A stretch of 64,000 nucleotides of DNA from Symbiodinium kawagutii (GCA_009767595.1 VSDK01020647.1:339271-403270), one strand, 5' to 3'. Positions 42,800-52,979 are shown, counted from the stretch's first letter. Numbers and translations are program-made. The notes: generated from the sequence alone by a model not told the origin.

Positions 42800-44557
42800 G
42801 TGGCATCGCTCCAGCAAGCACGTGACCTTTTGAACTCCCATCCCTCGGACAGGAGCAATGGAGCAATCACAGCCCTCCAGCGGGCCGCCGGCATCGGCCC
42901 CACCGGTCGGCATGACCGCACAACAGGTCATCGAGCAAATGCAGCAAATGCAACAACACCAAACACAGATGGCGAACATGCTTCAAGCAGCTCAAGCTCG
43001 TCAAGCTGAAGCTCAAGCTCGTCAAGCTGAATTGGAAGTTACAGTGGCGAACCTCCAGCACCAATTGGCTATGCAAGCCAGTGCCGGAGCAAGTCAGCCT
43101 ACAAGTAGTCAGGCGCCCATGCCTGTGTCTCACCCTTTTCAAGGCGTGGACCTGCTCAAACAAGCTGTGAAGCCATCGAAATCATTAAGTGAAAAAGGTG
43201 CGGCTGATTGGGAAAGGTTTGTGTTTCACGTTGAATTCTTTTCTTGCGCTGATGGACGATCGTTACCCCCGAGTACCTAGATGAAGCTCGGCGGGCATCG
43301 AAACCATGCGCCATCGAAGGCATGGCATTGGAATATAGGATGCTGTCCATCAAACTTTTTGGGTTGATCACTTCGTGGACGCAAGATGCCCTGAGTGCGG
43401 TGAAAATCGCCCGGGGAATTCAAGGACAAAATGGATTTGAACTGTGGCGCCTTTTGCGGCGGGAATACCGCCCAGAACAAACCAACAAATCCTTGATATG
43501 GCGTAGAACGTTGTTGTCCCCCAAATTTCCCACGCGTGAAGCCGAATTCAGCGCAGCATTGCGAGAATGGGAAAGCGATGTTGATCGTTATGCGGCCGAG
43601 TTCGGAACAGAACGCGCGATAGCAGGCGAAGATAAGAGAGCTTTGCTGATCACTGAAAGTCCGGCAGCTCTCAGACAACACTTGGCTATGCATGCGGCCA
43701 CCCTCACAACATACGAGCAAGTCCGTGCAGCGGTGGTAAGCTACCTCCAAGCCAAGAGGGTTTGGGTAACAACAGCTACGTACGCAGCAGGGCACACCGC
43801 GCGCACAAGGGACCCAGATGCAATGGCCAAAGACAAGGTCGACGACAAGAAAGGCAAAGGCAAGGGAAAACAAGACAGTAAAGGGAAGAAAGGAGACGGA
43901 AAGAAGAAAGGCGATGGCAAAAAGAACGAAAAAGGCGAACACGGCAAAAACGCCCCAAAGAAGGACGAAAAGGAAAAGCGCGCAATCTGCTGGCGAAACC
44001 ACTCCACGCAAGAGTGTTGGTACAACGCGAAAGGCCAAGGGAAACAAAACTACGACCCCGCCCCCGGAAAAGGACGAGGGAACGTCCAAGCCGTCAACGA
44101 GGAAAACACGTCGAGTGCCCCCACGTCGGTTGGCCCATCAATTTCCCATGCGGGCAACTCCGCTGGGAACGCCTCATCTTCAAAATCGGGTATCCGTCAC
44201 GTGTACGACCGTGCGCATGTAATGCGGATTGGCAAAAAACATCAACAATCCAACAAAGGCGAGCTCCTCGTTGACGCTGGCGCGAATGTTTCCGCGCGTC
44301 GGCCCGGATCGTTTTGGCAGCCGGTTGATTCAAGTGAGACGCTGGCTTTGTTTTCCGTCGACGACACGGCATTGAAGTGTGAAGGATCCATTGAGCCTGT
44401 TTTGCTTTTGGGTGCCAAACAACGCCAAACTGCGAAAACCAAGTTCCAAGTCGTACATGGCCTCACCGATGACATTTTGTCCGTGAATAGGGCCATCGCT
44501 GCCGGAGCCACGGTGGTGTTCAGCCAGCCCAACCAGTTCCTATGTACAATGGGCTGA
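42800..44557 (+). pseudogene. Element C gag, nucleocapsid and protease
   Basis: Gag begins near 42858 (MEQSQPSSGPPASAPPVGMT) with a Gln/Ala coiled coil (AQARQAEAQARQAELEVTV). Around 43265-43320 the frame changes, and ORF 43322-44557 continues with GFELWRLLRREYRPEQTNKS, AALREWESDVDRYAAEFGTE and LRQHLAMHAATLTTYEQVRA, the copia gag core. A Lys/Gly-rich stretch (KKGKGKGKQDSKGKKGDGKK) and CWRNHSTQECWYN (a shortened zinc knuckle) follow. The protease active site reads GELLVDAGANVSARRP, D-A-G-A, close to the canonical D-S-G-A. The product ends SQPNQFLCTMG. Confidence 0.78.
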
Positions 44558-44639
44558 TGGCTCTCGTGCGGATTTTCACCGCCGAGGAAACCAATTCATC
44601 ACGCCGTTTCAAGAAGTCCTCCGGCAATCCTCGCAAACT

Positions 44640-45635
44640 GTGGCTGCGATCGGTGATGGTGACGCAGCGTTGGAAGATCCAGATGCAGAGGCTGCCCCGG
44701 ACTATTTCATGCGACATGGCGACAGTGAGTCGGAAGCAGACCACCGTGAAGGCGAACCAGATCAAGAGGAACAAAGTGCGGGCGACGATGATGAACGCTT
44801 GGATTTGGAACAACAAGCGTTGGAACCACAACCGCATGAACCGTCAAGCTTACCTAGCCCCAAGGAACCCACAGAAGACGAGAAACAACGTCCTTGTCTG
44901 ACGCACTTGCCGTTTGCACTGTGGTGTGAGCTATGTGTGGCGGGGGCTGGCAGAGACGGCCACCATCGCAGGAAACCAACCGCGGCAGATGGCCAATTGG
45001 AAACCGTTGTTCAAGCCGACTACACGTTCTTCAGCCGAAACGGGCACCACACCTTGACGCTGGTAACGGTCCCAACCCTTGTGGACAAAACGAGTGGATG
45101 GCCTTTATCGCTCCAAATCACAAAGACGGGTGACTGCTCCCAATACGTTCTCAACACAGTCGAGCAATACTTGCGCACACTTGGGCACGAAAAGACCATC
45201 ATCCAAATTGGCCAAGAAAACTCACTCAGAAGCGTGGCAAAGGCAATCCAGAAACGCCTTGGCGACAACAGAGTGCAGATTCGGGAAGCTCCGATCCACT
45301 CACACCAGAGCCAAGGAGCCGTGGAAGGTGAACATGGAAAACTAGCAGGGTTGGTTCGCGCAATCTTCTTGGATTTGCAGCTAAAATATCTCACCTGCCA
45401 AGTGGATGTGAATCATGTTGCTTTCCCGTGGTTGGTTCGGCACGCCGCATGGCTGGCTGCCCGTTTCCAGCCGCTCACCAAAGATCATGCCACGCCATAT
45501 CGCATTGTAAACGGTGTGGACTACACGCCGCCTGTGTGCCAGTTCGGTGAAACTGGCTCGATTGCCACAGCCGGGTTCGAAGACACAACGTCGCTGGGTG
45601 AAAGGCATTTGGGTTGGGAGATTGGAAAGAGATGA
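44640..45635 (+). pseudogene. Element C integrase
   Basis: ORF of 331 codons. After an acidic linker comes the zinc-binding start LTHLPFALWCELCVAGAGRD, then LETVVQADYTFFSRNG with the first catalytic Asp, TIIQIGQENSLRSVAKAIQK where the second Asp expected in Q-x-D-x-E is Gly, and HSHQSQGAVEGEHGKLAGLV with the catalytic Glu. The C-terminal part (AWLAARFQPLTKDHATPYRI, VCQFGETG) is copia-like. The Asp to Gly change should abolish strand transfer. Confidence 0.8.
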
Positions 45636-46263
45636 CACTCACATCATCCTGACTGCAGCGGGCGCCTTGAGCGTTCGTTCCGTGCGGCGTCTCCCACCGT
45701 CAAGCCAATGGCAAGCAGCAACGTTTAGCGTTGTAACTGGACTCCCCTGGCAACCTAAATGGGGTAGAAGAGCGGCAATCCCGCCACCTCAAGAATCTCC
45801 GCCAATCCTCGCCATGCCTGCGCCTAAGATACCGGAACCGGTCGCAGAATCCGAACAAACAACTTTAAATCCGCCAGCGGTGTTAGCGCAAGATGGACCT
45901 GCTGAGCGACTCGATTTTCAAGTTTTGGCCTCTGATGGGAACGCCATGGCCGATCACCTTGAAGATGAAGAATTCCCTGTTTTGTCTCCTGCGGGCTCGC
46001 CCACGGACGGTCAATATGAACCTGACACGCCTTTACCCGAGACACCCGTGCCAGAGATCCCAACGCAGAGTCCCAGCGATGACGGTGTTGCTGGTTCTCC
46101 TAGCGCGGTACGCGGTGCTGGTTGGAGCTCGCCGATGGCTTCCTTGCCCAACGCGCCTGCCATGCCCACTGGACTTGGTGAAGGGGGGATGTCCCCAATT
46201 GCAAAACGCGTGGGTGAACCAAACCAAATCGAACAAAGACCGCCGAAGCAGGCGCGGGAATAA
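45514..46263 (+). pseudogene. Element C integrase C-terminus and linker
   Basis: Continues the integrase in a +1 frame (RRWVKGIWVGRLERDDTHII, AGALSVRSVRRLPPSSQW). A Pro/Glu/Ser-rich linker leading to RT follows. The frame change falls around 45575-45600. Confidence 0.7.
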
Positions 46264-46305
46264 CCGCCCAAGAAACCTAGGATTGGCAAACTTCACAAAG
46301 ACGAA

Positions 46306-47243
46306 ATGTGGAAAGCTGTCGAGAAATGGGCAGAATCCATGGAAGAAGGCAATCCCCATAGCATACAACGTCTGGCAGCTGTAGTGGATTGGCTGGATGG
46401 CGTGCTCGACGCAGAGCAAGTCCAAACGGCGCGCCTGGCACAACTAGAAAAGCTGTGGCAAAGGAACGCGTTCGTCCCCGTGCACAAAAGTGAAGTCCCC
46501 CAAACCAGCAAAGTGTTCCATTATACGCGGGTAGACAAACAACGCGATGGTGTCCACAAAAGCCGATTCACCTGCACTGATATCAAACGAAAATATACTT
46601 CAGCAGTGGAAGCAGAGATGCGGGTATTCGTACCAACCCCCACTCCTGAATCACACGCGGCGCTTGAGGTTTCTGCCTTGAAGCACGGGCACGCAATGCG
46701 CACATTTGATATCGTTGCAGCATTCCTGATTGGTCAGGACCCGGGCGCTCAGCAAGGAGAACCTGTGTATATGCGAGCTCCGCCAGAATGGCGACCATTG
46801 TTTGACGCATGGGTCTCTGAGCAGCCATGGAGCCCGGAGACAAAGAAAGAAGTTTGGGCCGCATTCTCTGAATGGCTAGAAGGCACGGCCACCGCACGGC
46901 CGGATCGGTGTACAAGGATGAATTTGAAGAGATTTTGCGCACCAAACTGCAGCCAGAGTTTGAATTCAAGCGCGGGGTTCGTGATCCTTGCGTGCACCGT
47001 TGCGATAAAACGAACAATTTGGCGCATCACATAGATGATGCGCGGTCTGCGGGACCTACTTCAATGTTGAGCCGTCTCATTGATGAGGTCATCCCCCGCC
47101 ACTGCAAGATTCAGTCTGGCCCTTTGGAAGCTGAAGGTGCGGCAGTAGAAGCGCTAGGTCTAGAAGGACGAAAACCCGGTTGGCAGGCGCCATCCTTACG
47201 GCACCTGACCCAAAACACGCAGACAACATCATTCGGGCCGTAG
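46306..47243 (+). pseudogene. Element C reverse transcriptase
   Basis: ORF 46306-47034 has the N-terminal RT region: KSEVPQTSKVFHYTRVDKQR, HKSRFTCTDIKRKYTS and HAMRTFDIVAAFLIGQDPG, motif A with the catalytic Asp, then VYMRAPPEWRPLFDAW. The frame shifts near 46880; ORF 46872-47243 gives GSVYKDEFEEILRTKLQPEF, PCVHRCDKTNNLAHHIDDAR and LIDEVIPRHCKIQSGPLEAE. Motif C therefore reads HHIDD in place of YVDD, with the two Asp retained. Between VWAAFSEWLEG and GSVYKDEF some residues are lost. Confidence 0.78.
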
Positions 47244-47546
47244 GCATTGGCCCGAAGGAGCGTTCGCAAGCGCCATCAAAGAAACTTGATTTGAGCCTGG
47301 CCGAGCCGCTCAATGCGGAAATGGCTGGCCGGTATCGTTCCGCAATTGGGGCCGGGATAACCCGGTTGGCCGGCGCCATCCTTACGGCACCTGACCCAAA
47401 ACACGCAGACAACATCATTCGGGCCGTAGGCATTGGCCCGAAGGAGCGTTCGCAAGCGCCATCAAAGAAACTTGATTTGAGCCTGGCCGAGCCGCTCAAT
47501 GCGGAAATGGCTGGCCGTTATCGTTCCGCAATTGGGTCCGGCATTT
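47175..47546 (+). repeat. 186 bp in-frame tandem duplication in element C pol
   Basis: Copy 1 is 47175-47360 and copy 2 is 47361-47546, nearly identical. It covers GAILTAPDPKHADNIIRAVG and SKKLDLSLAEPLNAEMAGRY. 186 bp is 62 codons, so the frame is preserved. Confidence 0.93.
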
Positions 47547-48364
47547 ACTTGTCGGCAGATCGCCGGGACATAGCATACAGTGTTAAAGAGCTGGCGCGGC
47601 GAATGACCGCCCCTCGACAATGCGATTGGCAATGGCCTCAATTTTTGGCGCGCTATTTGCAAACATACCCCGACTATGTTCGGGTGACAGTGTTGGATCC
47701 CAATGCCTATGAAGGCGACTTGAGCCTGGACATTTATGCCGACTCTGATTGGGCCGGGTGTCCTGAAACAAGACGCAGCACGGATTCCCATGTAGCGTAC
47801 TTGGGTGGAGCAGCGATTGCTGTCACCACTCAAACCCAACCAGGGCTACCTGCCACGTCAAGCCCTGATGCCGAATTCCGTGGCATCAGCAGGGCTACGA
47901 GGGAAGCGTTGTTCATACATGGCCTTGCAACTGAAGACTTTGGTCTCCCAACTTCCGTCCCAAAACTCTGGTCGGATAGTTCCACAGCATTGACTGCGTC
48001 CAAACGAATCGGTCCTGGGTCGAAATTGCGACACTTAGAGGTTTCTGAATTCTATGCGCAAGGTGCGCTCCACGCTGGCAAGATTCAAGTCCGTGAAATG
48101 AAAGGAACTTCCAACCCAGGAAATTTCCTGACCAAACATCCCGAAGGTGGGCCTGACGCGCTCCAAGCGTCGCCGTCCCTTGGACTTGTAGACGTCCGTG
48201 ACATCGCGGGTAGCACCGCAGTCACGAGATCAACCGTCAAAACTATTAGCGTTAACAACCCTGCGCAATGGCAAGGCCTCCGTCCGAAGGAGTTCAAATT
48301 GCAGTTGGTTGGCGCTGTGACTGCGCAGCGAATCCATGGAGCCGAGTGCGCCTGTAGCTGGTAG
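47180..48364 (+). CDS. Element C RNase H and pol C-terminus
   Basis: A 394-codon open frame from the duplicated RT thumb segment through RNase H. Landmarks are YLSADRRDIAYSVKELARRM, DLSLDIYADSDWAGCPETRR (RNase H with first catalytic Asp), STDSHVAYLGG, SPDAEFRGISRATREALFIH (catalytic Glu), KLWSDSSTALTASKRIGPGS (Asp) and LRHLEVSEFYAQGALHAGKI. It ends ECACSW at 48361-48364. This is the best preserved open frame of the element. The polypurine tract lies 40 bp downstream. Confidence 0.85.
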   Translation: MAGAILTAPDPKHADNIIRAVGIGPKERSQAPSKKLDLSLAEPLNAEMAGRYRSAIGAGITRLAGAILTAPDPKHADNIIRAVGIGPKERSQAPSKKLDLSLAEPLNAEMAGRYRSAIGSGIYLSADRRDIAYSVKELARRMTAPRQCDWQWPQFLARYLQTYPDYVRVTVLDPNAYEGDLSLDIYADSDWAGCPETRRSTDSHVAYLGGAAIAVTTQTQPGLPATSSPDAEFRGISRATREALFIHGLATEDFGLPTSVPKLWSDSSTALTASKRIGPGSKLRHLEVSEFYAQGALHAGKIQVREMKGTSNPGNFLTKHPEGGPDALQASPSLGLVDVRDIAGSTAVTRSTVKTISVNNPAQWQGLRPKEFKLQLVGAVTAQRIHGAECACSW

Positions 48365-48404
48365 TTGCCCAATTTGAACAGCAGGAAAGATCGCCCCTAG
48401 ACGT

Positions 48405-48413
48405 AAAGGGGGG
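48405..48413 (+). promoter_or_regulatory. Element C polypurine tract
   Basis: AAAGGGGGG directly abuts the TG of the 3' LTR, as expected for the plus-strand primer. Confidence 0.85.
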
Positions 48414-48611
48414 TGTGAATTCTCCGCACACGTGTCACACAGCAGTTTAGCTGTCACTAATACTTGTACAGGACTTGTTTAAGACAACCACTTGAACTTG
48501 AATTAAACTTGACTCTTGTTTTCGTTTCCGTAGCCCCTTTTTGAGGATAGCACCAAGAAGTGGGAAAAGTAGAGCCCAATACGCTAGCTGCCTGCGGACT
48601 TCCGTTTTGCA
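48414..48611 (+). repeat. Element C 3' LTR
   Basis: 198 bp from TGTGAATTCTCCG to CCGTTTTGCA. It contains CGTTTCCGTAGCCCCTTTTT, absent from the 5' LTR. Confidence 0.93.
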
Positions 48612-48616
48612 GCTTC
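48612..48616. repeat. Target-site duplication, right (GCTTC)
   Basis: Copy of 41988-41992. Confidence 0.85.
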
Positions 48617-48716
48617 CCGCTCTAGCCGCAAGGTGGGCGAGCAGACTTGCCGCAACCCAGCGCAGCAGTCCGTGGAATTCGTCTACAAGGCGTCCCCGAC
48701 CCCTATTGGGGCAACC
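48617..48716 (+). pseudogene. PIF1-like helicase, continuation after element C
   Basis: Skipping element C and one GCTTC, the frame runs on from CLNCAS into RSSRKVGEQTCRN, keeping the Cys-x2-Cys spacing style of the protein's Cys-rich C-terminus. It becomes LINE-like within ~100 bp, so the gene end is also lost or reached. Confidence 0.5.
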
Positions 48717-49015
48717 ATGGCAGATGTTGGACAGTGGATGAAACAACAAAGTTGGAATGGGCGACCAAAGAAAACATTGAAACACAAAACTTGGCTCGTT
48801 GGACTGACGCATGCTTTGACCACTGATTTTGCAACATGGAATGGACAATCGGTCCTATTGCCAGAGGTCAAATCAAAATATCAGCAGAAGAACCAGTCAT
48901 TTGCCCTTGCAAGTCAAAGGCCTTTGGAACAGATGAAGCCTTTTGAACACGCAGATCGTAACAATGCGAAAGAGAACGTGGATCCATTGCAGTCCATGAC
49001 CCATGGAAGGCTGCC

Positions 49016-49462
49016 TTGAGGTTTGGTACCAGTCAACCAAATCGGCCGACGAGCGCAGCGCCTGCTCCCGCTGCCCGAGCAGTGGAACCACCCATAGCAG
49101 CAAAGTTTCAGCACCATGAAGACAAACTAGCTAAGATGGAAGACACATTGCAGAAATTGCAAGAGCAAGCAGATGGACAGCAACTGTGGAATCAGCAACT
49201 CGAACAGAAAGTGGACGCAGACATGAATAAAAATCGTCGTGACATGGAGGCACAATTGCAAGCCCTTTCCAATAGATTTGATAGATCATTGGAGAAGGCA
49301 TTGAAAAAACACGATGATCAGATTTCCACGGCCTTTGCGGCACTCAAGGCCATGATGCAAAGCCAGAAGAAGTCAGATAAACCATTGAAAAAGAGAGCTA
49401 AGACTAAGAAAGGCGAAGCAGATGATGATGAAAACATGGAGGAAGAATCTGATGATCTGTGA
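49016..49462 (+). CDS. LINE ORF1 coiled-coil C-terminal part
   Basis: 148 codons open, Gln/Glu/Lys-rich coiled coil ending in an acidic tail and a stop at 49460-49462. It follows directly, in another frame, from the 48633-49019 ORF, so one indel near 49016 separates them. The likely role is RNA binding in an active LINE. Confidence 0.6.
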   Translation: MRFGTSQPNRPTSAAPAPAARAVEPPIAAKFQHHEDKLAKMEDTLQKLQEQADGQQLWNQQLEQKVDADMNKNRRDMEAQLQALSNRFDRSLEKALKKHDDQISTAFAALKAMMQSQKKSDKPLKKRAKTKKGEADDDENMEEESDDL

Positions 49463-49678
49463 CTAGGATCTGTCACAGGAAAACCACACGCAACAAAGAA
49501 TTCAATCGCGCAACCGAAGGTCAGGATCTTTCCTGATCAGTTAATATCCGATTGGAAAGCAACAATGCCCAATCACCGCAGGCAAACCATGCCTAGCATC
49601 CAGGCAACCTTGCGCTTTTTCACGCATTCACTGGAAGCATTCGATACTTGTGGAAGCGCGCGGTAGAAGGAGTGCCAC

Positions 49679-50206
49679 TTGCATTACAGATCAATTAATA
49701 TTTTCGCACAAATATCCAATGTGCGACATTGCTCTGCGAAGTCACTTGCATATGTCCATAGACGCTGGTGTAGAATCCTTTGCGATCCGCCTTTGTGTGG
49801 AAGACGGATCGGTGAAGCAGCACACCCGGGTCCGGAGCCCAAAAAGGAACAGCTGACGATTGCTGTTCGCAATCCAGCAACAATAAGGGGGAATAAGGAA
49901 GAAATTCTCAAAATACAAGCTGGCCTGGTATCTTTCTCGGAAACTTCAGCTACCAGTACGGTTCAAAAGACATTCCAACAATCGATTAAATATAATAAAT
50001 ATGATGTTCATTGGAGTAAACCTGTTGCATCAAAATTGATATCAATGGATGATCGATCGGCTTTACGAGGCGAAGCCATGGGAACAGCTATCATCACAAC
50101 CCTACCCAACCGCAAATACAGAAGTTCCGTTCCAGATGATATGCGGGCAATGCGCCGTATTTCAACTGCCATTGTGAAAATGCGCGACAAAGAAAAAATA
50201 CAATGA
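49679..50206 (+). pseudogene. LINE ORF2 endonuclease, N-terminal part
   Basis: 175-codon ORF beginning upstream of the RIGEAAHPGPE motif found at the start of dinoflagellate LINE ORF2. Endonuclease-exonuclease-phosphatase fold motifs are partly visible: the Glu of FSETSAT matches the metal-binding Glu. The frame breaks at 50206, and the next block (FDIVSTCGLPYIIGGNFHEQ) is in a different frame. Confidence 0.6.
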
Positions 50207-50760
50207 AGGTAAACGTCTTAATGCCTTGTTGGTGGCTAGTTTATTTGACATTGTATCCACGTGTGGATTGCCATATATCATTGGAGGAAACTTCCATGAA
50301 CAGCCTAATGCACTCTTGGTTTTCGAAGCTTTTCGCCGCGTTGGCGCTTAAGAACTTTTGGGTCAGGAGCCAATTGGGCCGGACGCAGCGCTACTAAGAA
50401 AAGCATTAACGGCACCAGAGTCCAATTGCTCTACCCAACTGCTGAGTCTGGACGCAGATCACAAGGCACAATCGCACAATAGGACAAGGCGCAAGCAAAG
50501 CACTGTTTGTCAGAAACCTGTACGCTGAAGCAAACTTGGCAAAGCTGGGAACATCACCGCGCATGTAGGCACACGCTTTCCACAAGGCTTGGCGCAAGCA
50601 AAAAAACTAAGCACGCAGAGCTGAGAAACCAATACGCGCAGGAACTGGTAGGGAAAGGGGCTATCCTGTTGAAGGAAATGAACACCACATGTTGCGCTGG
50701 CGTCCTCACTAAATACTTAGAAGCTGAACTGCTGATTTCCCACACCTGAAAAAATTAGGC

Positions 50761-51088
50761 GCGGTCACTTCTTTTGATCGCTTTACATTGGAATACCGCC
50801 AACGGTTTCACCATGCCAGATGTTTAAATTTTGGGCGCTCAACTGAAATCTCAACACCCTCTGCTGCCTCAAAGGCACCACACTGAACACACCGACATAT
50901 ACACTGCTGGTTGTAGTTGTAGCGTTTGATTTTATTAATTATCAAAAACGCCAGCTGCATCTTGCGCTTTTTTTGCGGCCCACTACGTGTGAAGAAGTAC
51001 TGAAGTCGCGTTTTTTGCACCGAGAATCTTCATGCGCGGACACCGAAGTTCTTCGCTGCGCCGTTTTTTTGTCGCTGTGTGAAACGCA
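50761..51088. other. No gene recognised
   Basis: Spacer between the LINE fragment and element D's 5' LTR; contains ATTTTATTAATTATCAAAAA. Confidence 0.45.
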
Positions 51089-51188
51089 TGTTTAGCCCAC
51101 GCAAATCACCCCTTCGCGATCACTACACCCTCTATCTGCCCGAGCATAGACAATGCAGCGTTTGACCCACTGACGCTCAAGCGTTTCA
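51089..51188 (+). repeat. Element D 5' LTR
   Basis: TGTTTAGCCCACGCAAATCA to CTCAAGCGTTTCA; about 82% identical to 58152-58251. The start is placed where similarity begins and at a TG. Confidence 0.7.
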
Positions 51189-51189
51189 A

Positions 51190-51200
51190 TGGTAGCGGAG
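51190..51200 (+). promoter_or_regulatory. Element D primer-binding site
   Basis: TGGTAGCGGAG one base after the LTR, identical to the start of element C's primer site. Confidence 0.7.
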
Positions 51201-51204
51201 CCAT

Positions 51205-52075
51205 CCCAATAGCGGGCAGCATCCGCGGGCGCACGCCTTGTCCGCTGGGGGCGACGGTGTATAGGCGAGAGTGGAAAAGGCAAACTTGATGTCTTCGACG
51301 GCACGGATCCGTCAACCTTTAGGCAATGGAAACGAAGAGCACAATTCACGCTAGCTTCACTCCTACCTACGATTAGCGCTGCAAAGTTTGCACCCAAATT
51401 GACGCAGTACACCGGAGGAGAGGCAGAAGCGCATCTCGAAAGCTGACCAGTGGAAAGAATCTGCGCAGAAAAAATTGAGATGGGTTGATCTGGGCTGCCC
51501 TTGATGAAAAATACGGGCCGCAAACCATATCGACTTATTCCAAGAAGCCGTGAGCTGTTCTTTCGGATTTACAAGTCAAGAATGAGGAACCGTACAAACG
51601 ATTCCTGGTACGATTTGATCACGCCAAGAGGAAATTAGCCGCGTTAGAGATCAAGCTCCCCGAGCTAGTGTCTGGCTATACCTTGCTCAAGAAACTGGGC
51701 GCCCAGAGTGAATCCATGATTTTGACAGCAACAAAATGGAAGTTGGGACTAGCAGCAGTGGTGAAGGCCATCGAGGCAGTGTTTCCAGAATGAAAAAGCT
51801 CAGGAAAGAACTCGAAGGAAGTGCTCAGTGCAGAGCTGGAAGCAGATATGATGGAAGATGAAGAAAAGCAACGCGCAGCCGATGTGCTTGCCATAGAAGT
51901 AGGGGAGAGAAACGGAGAGGAGGAAGAGGCGTTAGAAGCATTCGAATCATACGCGGGCACTCGTAGGAAAGCCGGGCCCAAGAGCAACGGAAAAGCAGAA
52001 GCGATTTTCCAGCTCCATCCTCCGGATCCTCGAATTGAGATGGACGAGCAGCAGGACGGGATGGGCGACCAGTGA
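51205..52075 (+). pseudogene. Element D gag
   Basis: Recognisable gag blocks are AHLESxLTSGKNLRRK, LIWAALDEKYGPQTISTYSK (51490-51550), VKNEEPYKRFLVRFDHAKRK, LAALEIKLPELVSGYTLLKK and AVVKAIEAVFPE followed by a TGA (51793). Acidic SAELEADMMEDEEKQRAADV then continues to 52075. At least three in-frame stops occur. The order and motifs are those of dinoflagellate copia gag. Confidence 0.65.
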
Positions 52076-52079
52076 GCTC

Positions 52080-52265
52080 CTGGCGCTTGACAGGAATTGT
52101 CAACGCACGCCTGGAACAATTCAAGCAACGCACTCGACGCTTCACTTGCGAACGTCTTGGACATCGGAAGGGGGGGCGCCCAACCAGGAAGAACAAGAAC
52201 TCCAGCAGTTCAGGTGGCAACGCGGCAAAGACGAAAGAGGCATTCATTCATCATCGATGAAAGCA
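52080..52265 (+). pseudogene. Element D zinc-knuckle region
   Basis: NARLEQFKQRTRRFTCERLG and HRKGGRPTRKNKNSSSSGG align with a CxxCxxxGHxxxxC knuckle, but the first and last Cys are Arg. Confidence 0.55.
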
Positions 52266-52975
52266 ACGACGAGGCGCGCAGGCTTTGGGAAGTCTCCCGC
52301 ACAGAATGCAGGTCAGCGTCATGGGAAACATGACATGGGGAGCGCTGCAAGGAATGCAGGATTCGCCGACAACCACCGCACAAGGAGCAGACAGCGCGAG
52401 GAGGCTGCATCAGTGAGTCAGGCCACTGCAGAAAGCAATTTCCAGGAAGGAAGGCTTGAGCTGCAACGAGGATTGATGTATGAAGCGCGTCAGGGAGAAG
52501 ATGTACTGAGCGAGGGCTGCGGTCCAAGCCTGAAAGTCTGGGGCGCGCCGGACACAGCACGCAGAAAGGCTTTGGTAGGCGAGCAAACCCTAGCACAAAT
52601 CGAACAGCATCTTAGTGAACAAGAATCTAGAGCTAGCAGCCGCATTGAATTTCGTTTCGGAATTGCTGGAACCGTTGCTTCGTTGCCAGCCAGCGTCGGA
52701 GGAAAGAAACTTGTAGTAAGAGCAGCAGTGCCCGACGCAAGCCAAGAGACACCCTTGCTTTTACGCAAGGAATTTCCCAGACAGCTTGGGGCTGCGATCG
52801 ATATGGGGAAGGATTCGATTTACTTTCGGAATCTGGATGCGGCGGTTACCATTGTTGAGACGGCTAGGGGTTACTATAATATTCCCATGTTTGCGTTTGA
52901 TTCGGTTGAACCTAGGTTGGCTGAGCGTTGCGCTGCTGAGCTGAAAGGTATAAGAGTAGAGCTGATGACAAATCT
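52266..52975 (+). pseudogene. Element D protease region
   Basis: In the long ORF 52035-53189, the segment GPSLKVWGAPDTARRKALVG, LAQIEQHLSEQESRASSRIE, FRFGIAGTVASLPASVGGKK, LVVRAAVPDASQETPLLLRK and LGAAIDMGKDSIYFRNLD follows the retropepsin-like domain of this family. The catalytic D-S/T-G is not preserved where it should precede ALVGEQTL. Confidence 0.6.
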
Positions 52976-52979
52976 CACA

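Larger units (their letters stand above)
41993..48611 (+). mobile_element. Element C: full-length Ty1/copia-type LTR retrotransposon, degenerate
   Basis: 6.6 kb element with recognisable 5' and 3' LTRs beginning TG and ending CA, a tRNA primer-binding site, gag, protease, integrase, RT, RNase H (the copia order), a polypurine tract and a 5 bp target duplication. Frameshifts in gag, between integrase and its C-terminal part, and in RT, plus loss of an integrase catalytic residue, mean it is not autonomous now. The LTRs differ by several substitutions and two indel blocks, so insertion is not recent. It interrupts the PIF1-like helicase gene. Confidence 0.93.
48717..50760 (+). mobile_element. 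Truncated LINE: ORF1 C-terminus and start of ORF2 endonuclease
   Basis: Plus-strand pieces match a dinoflagellate LINE family. The ORF1 end is at 48717-49462: FATWNGQSVLLPEVKSKYQQ and ENVDPLQSM, then a coiled coil (KFQHHEDKLAKMEDTLQKLQ, DKLAKMEDTLQKLQEQADGQ) and an acidic end EADDDENMEEESDDL. ORF2 starts near 49790 with the RIGEAAHPGPEPKK signature and continues FSETSATSTVQKTFQQSIKY and LRGEAMGTAIITTLPNRKYR, an AP-type endonuclease. The catalytic GGDFN block appears as YIIGGNFHEQP in another frame near 50280. No LINE RT is present; the copy ends near 50.76 kb. Confidence 0.65.

Noticed and set aside
42481-44089. Cys/Leu/Phe-rich minus ORFs opposite element C gag
   Set aside because: Mirror frames of a Lys/Gln-rich plus-strand gag whose motifs and context are clear.
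48528-48550. CCGTAGCC in the element C 3' LTR as a spliced-leader relic
   Set aside because: Only eight bases match before diverging; too short, and it lies inside an LTR.
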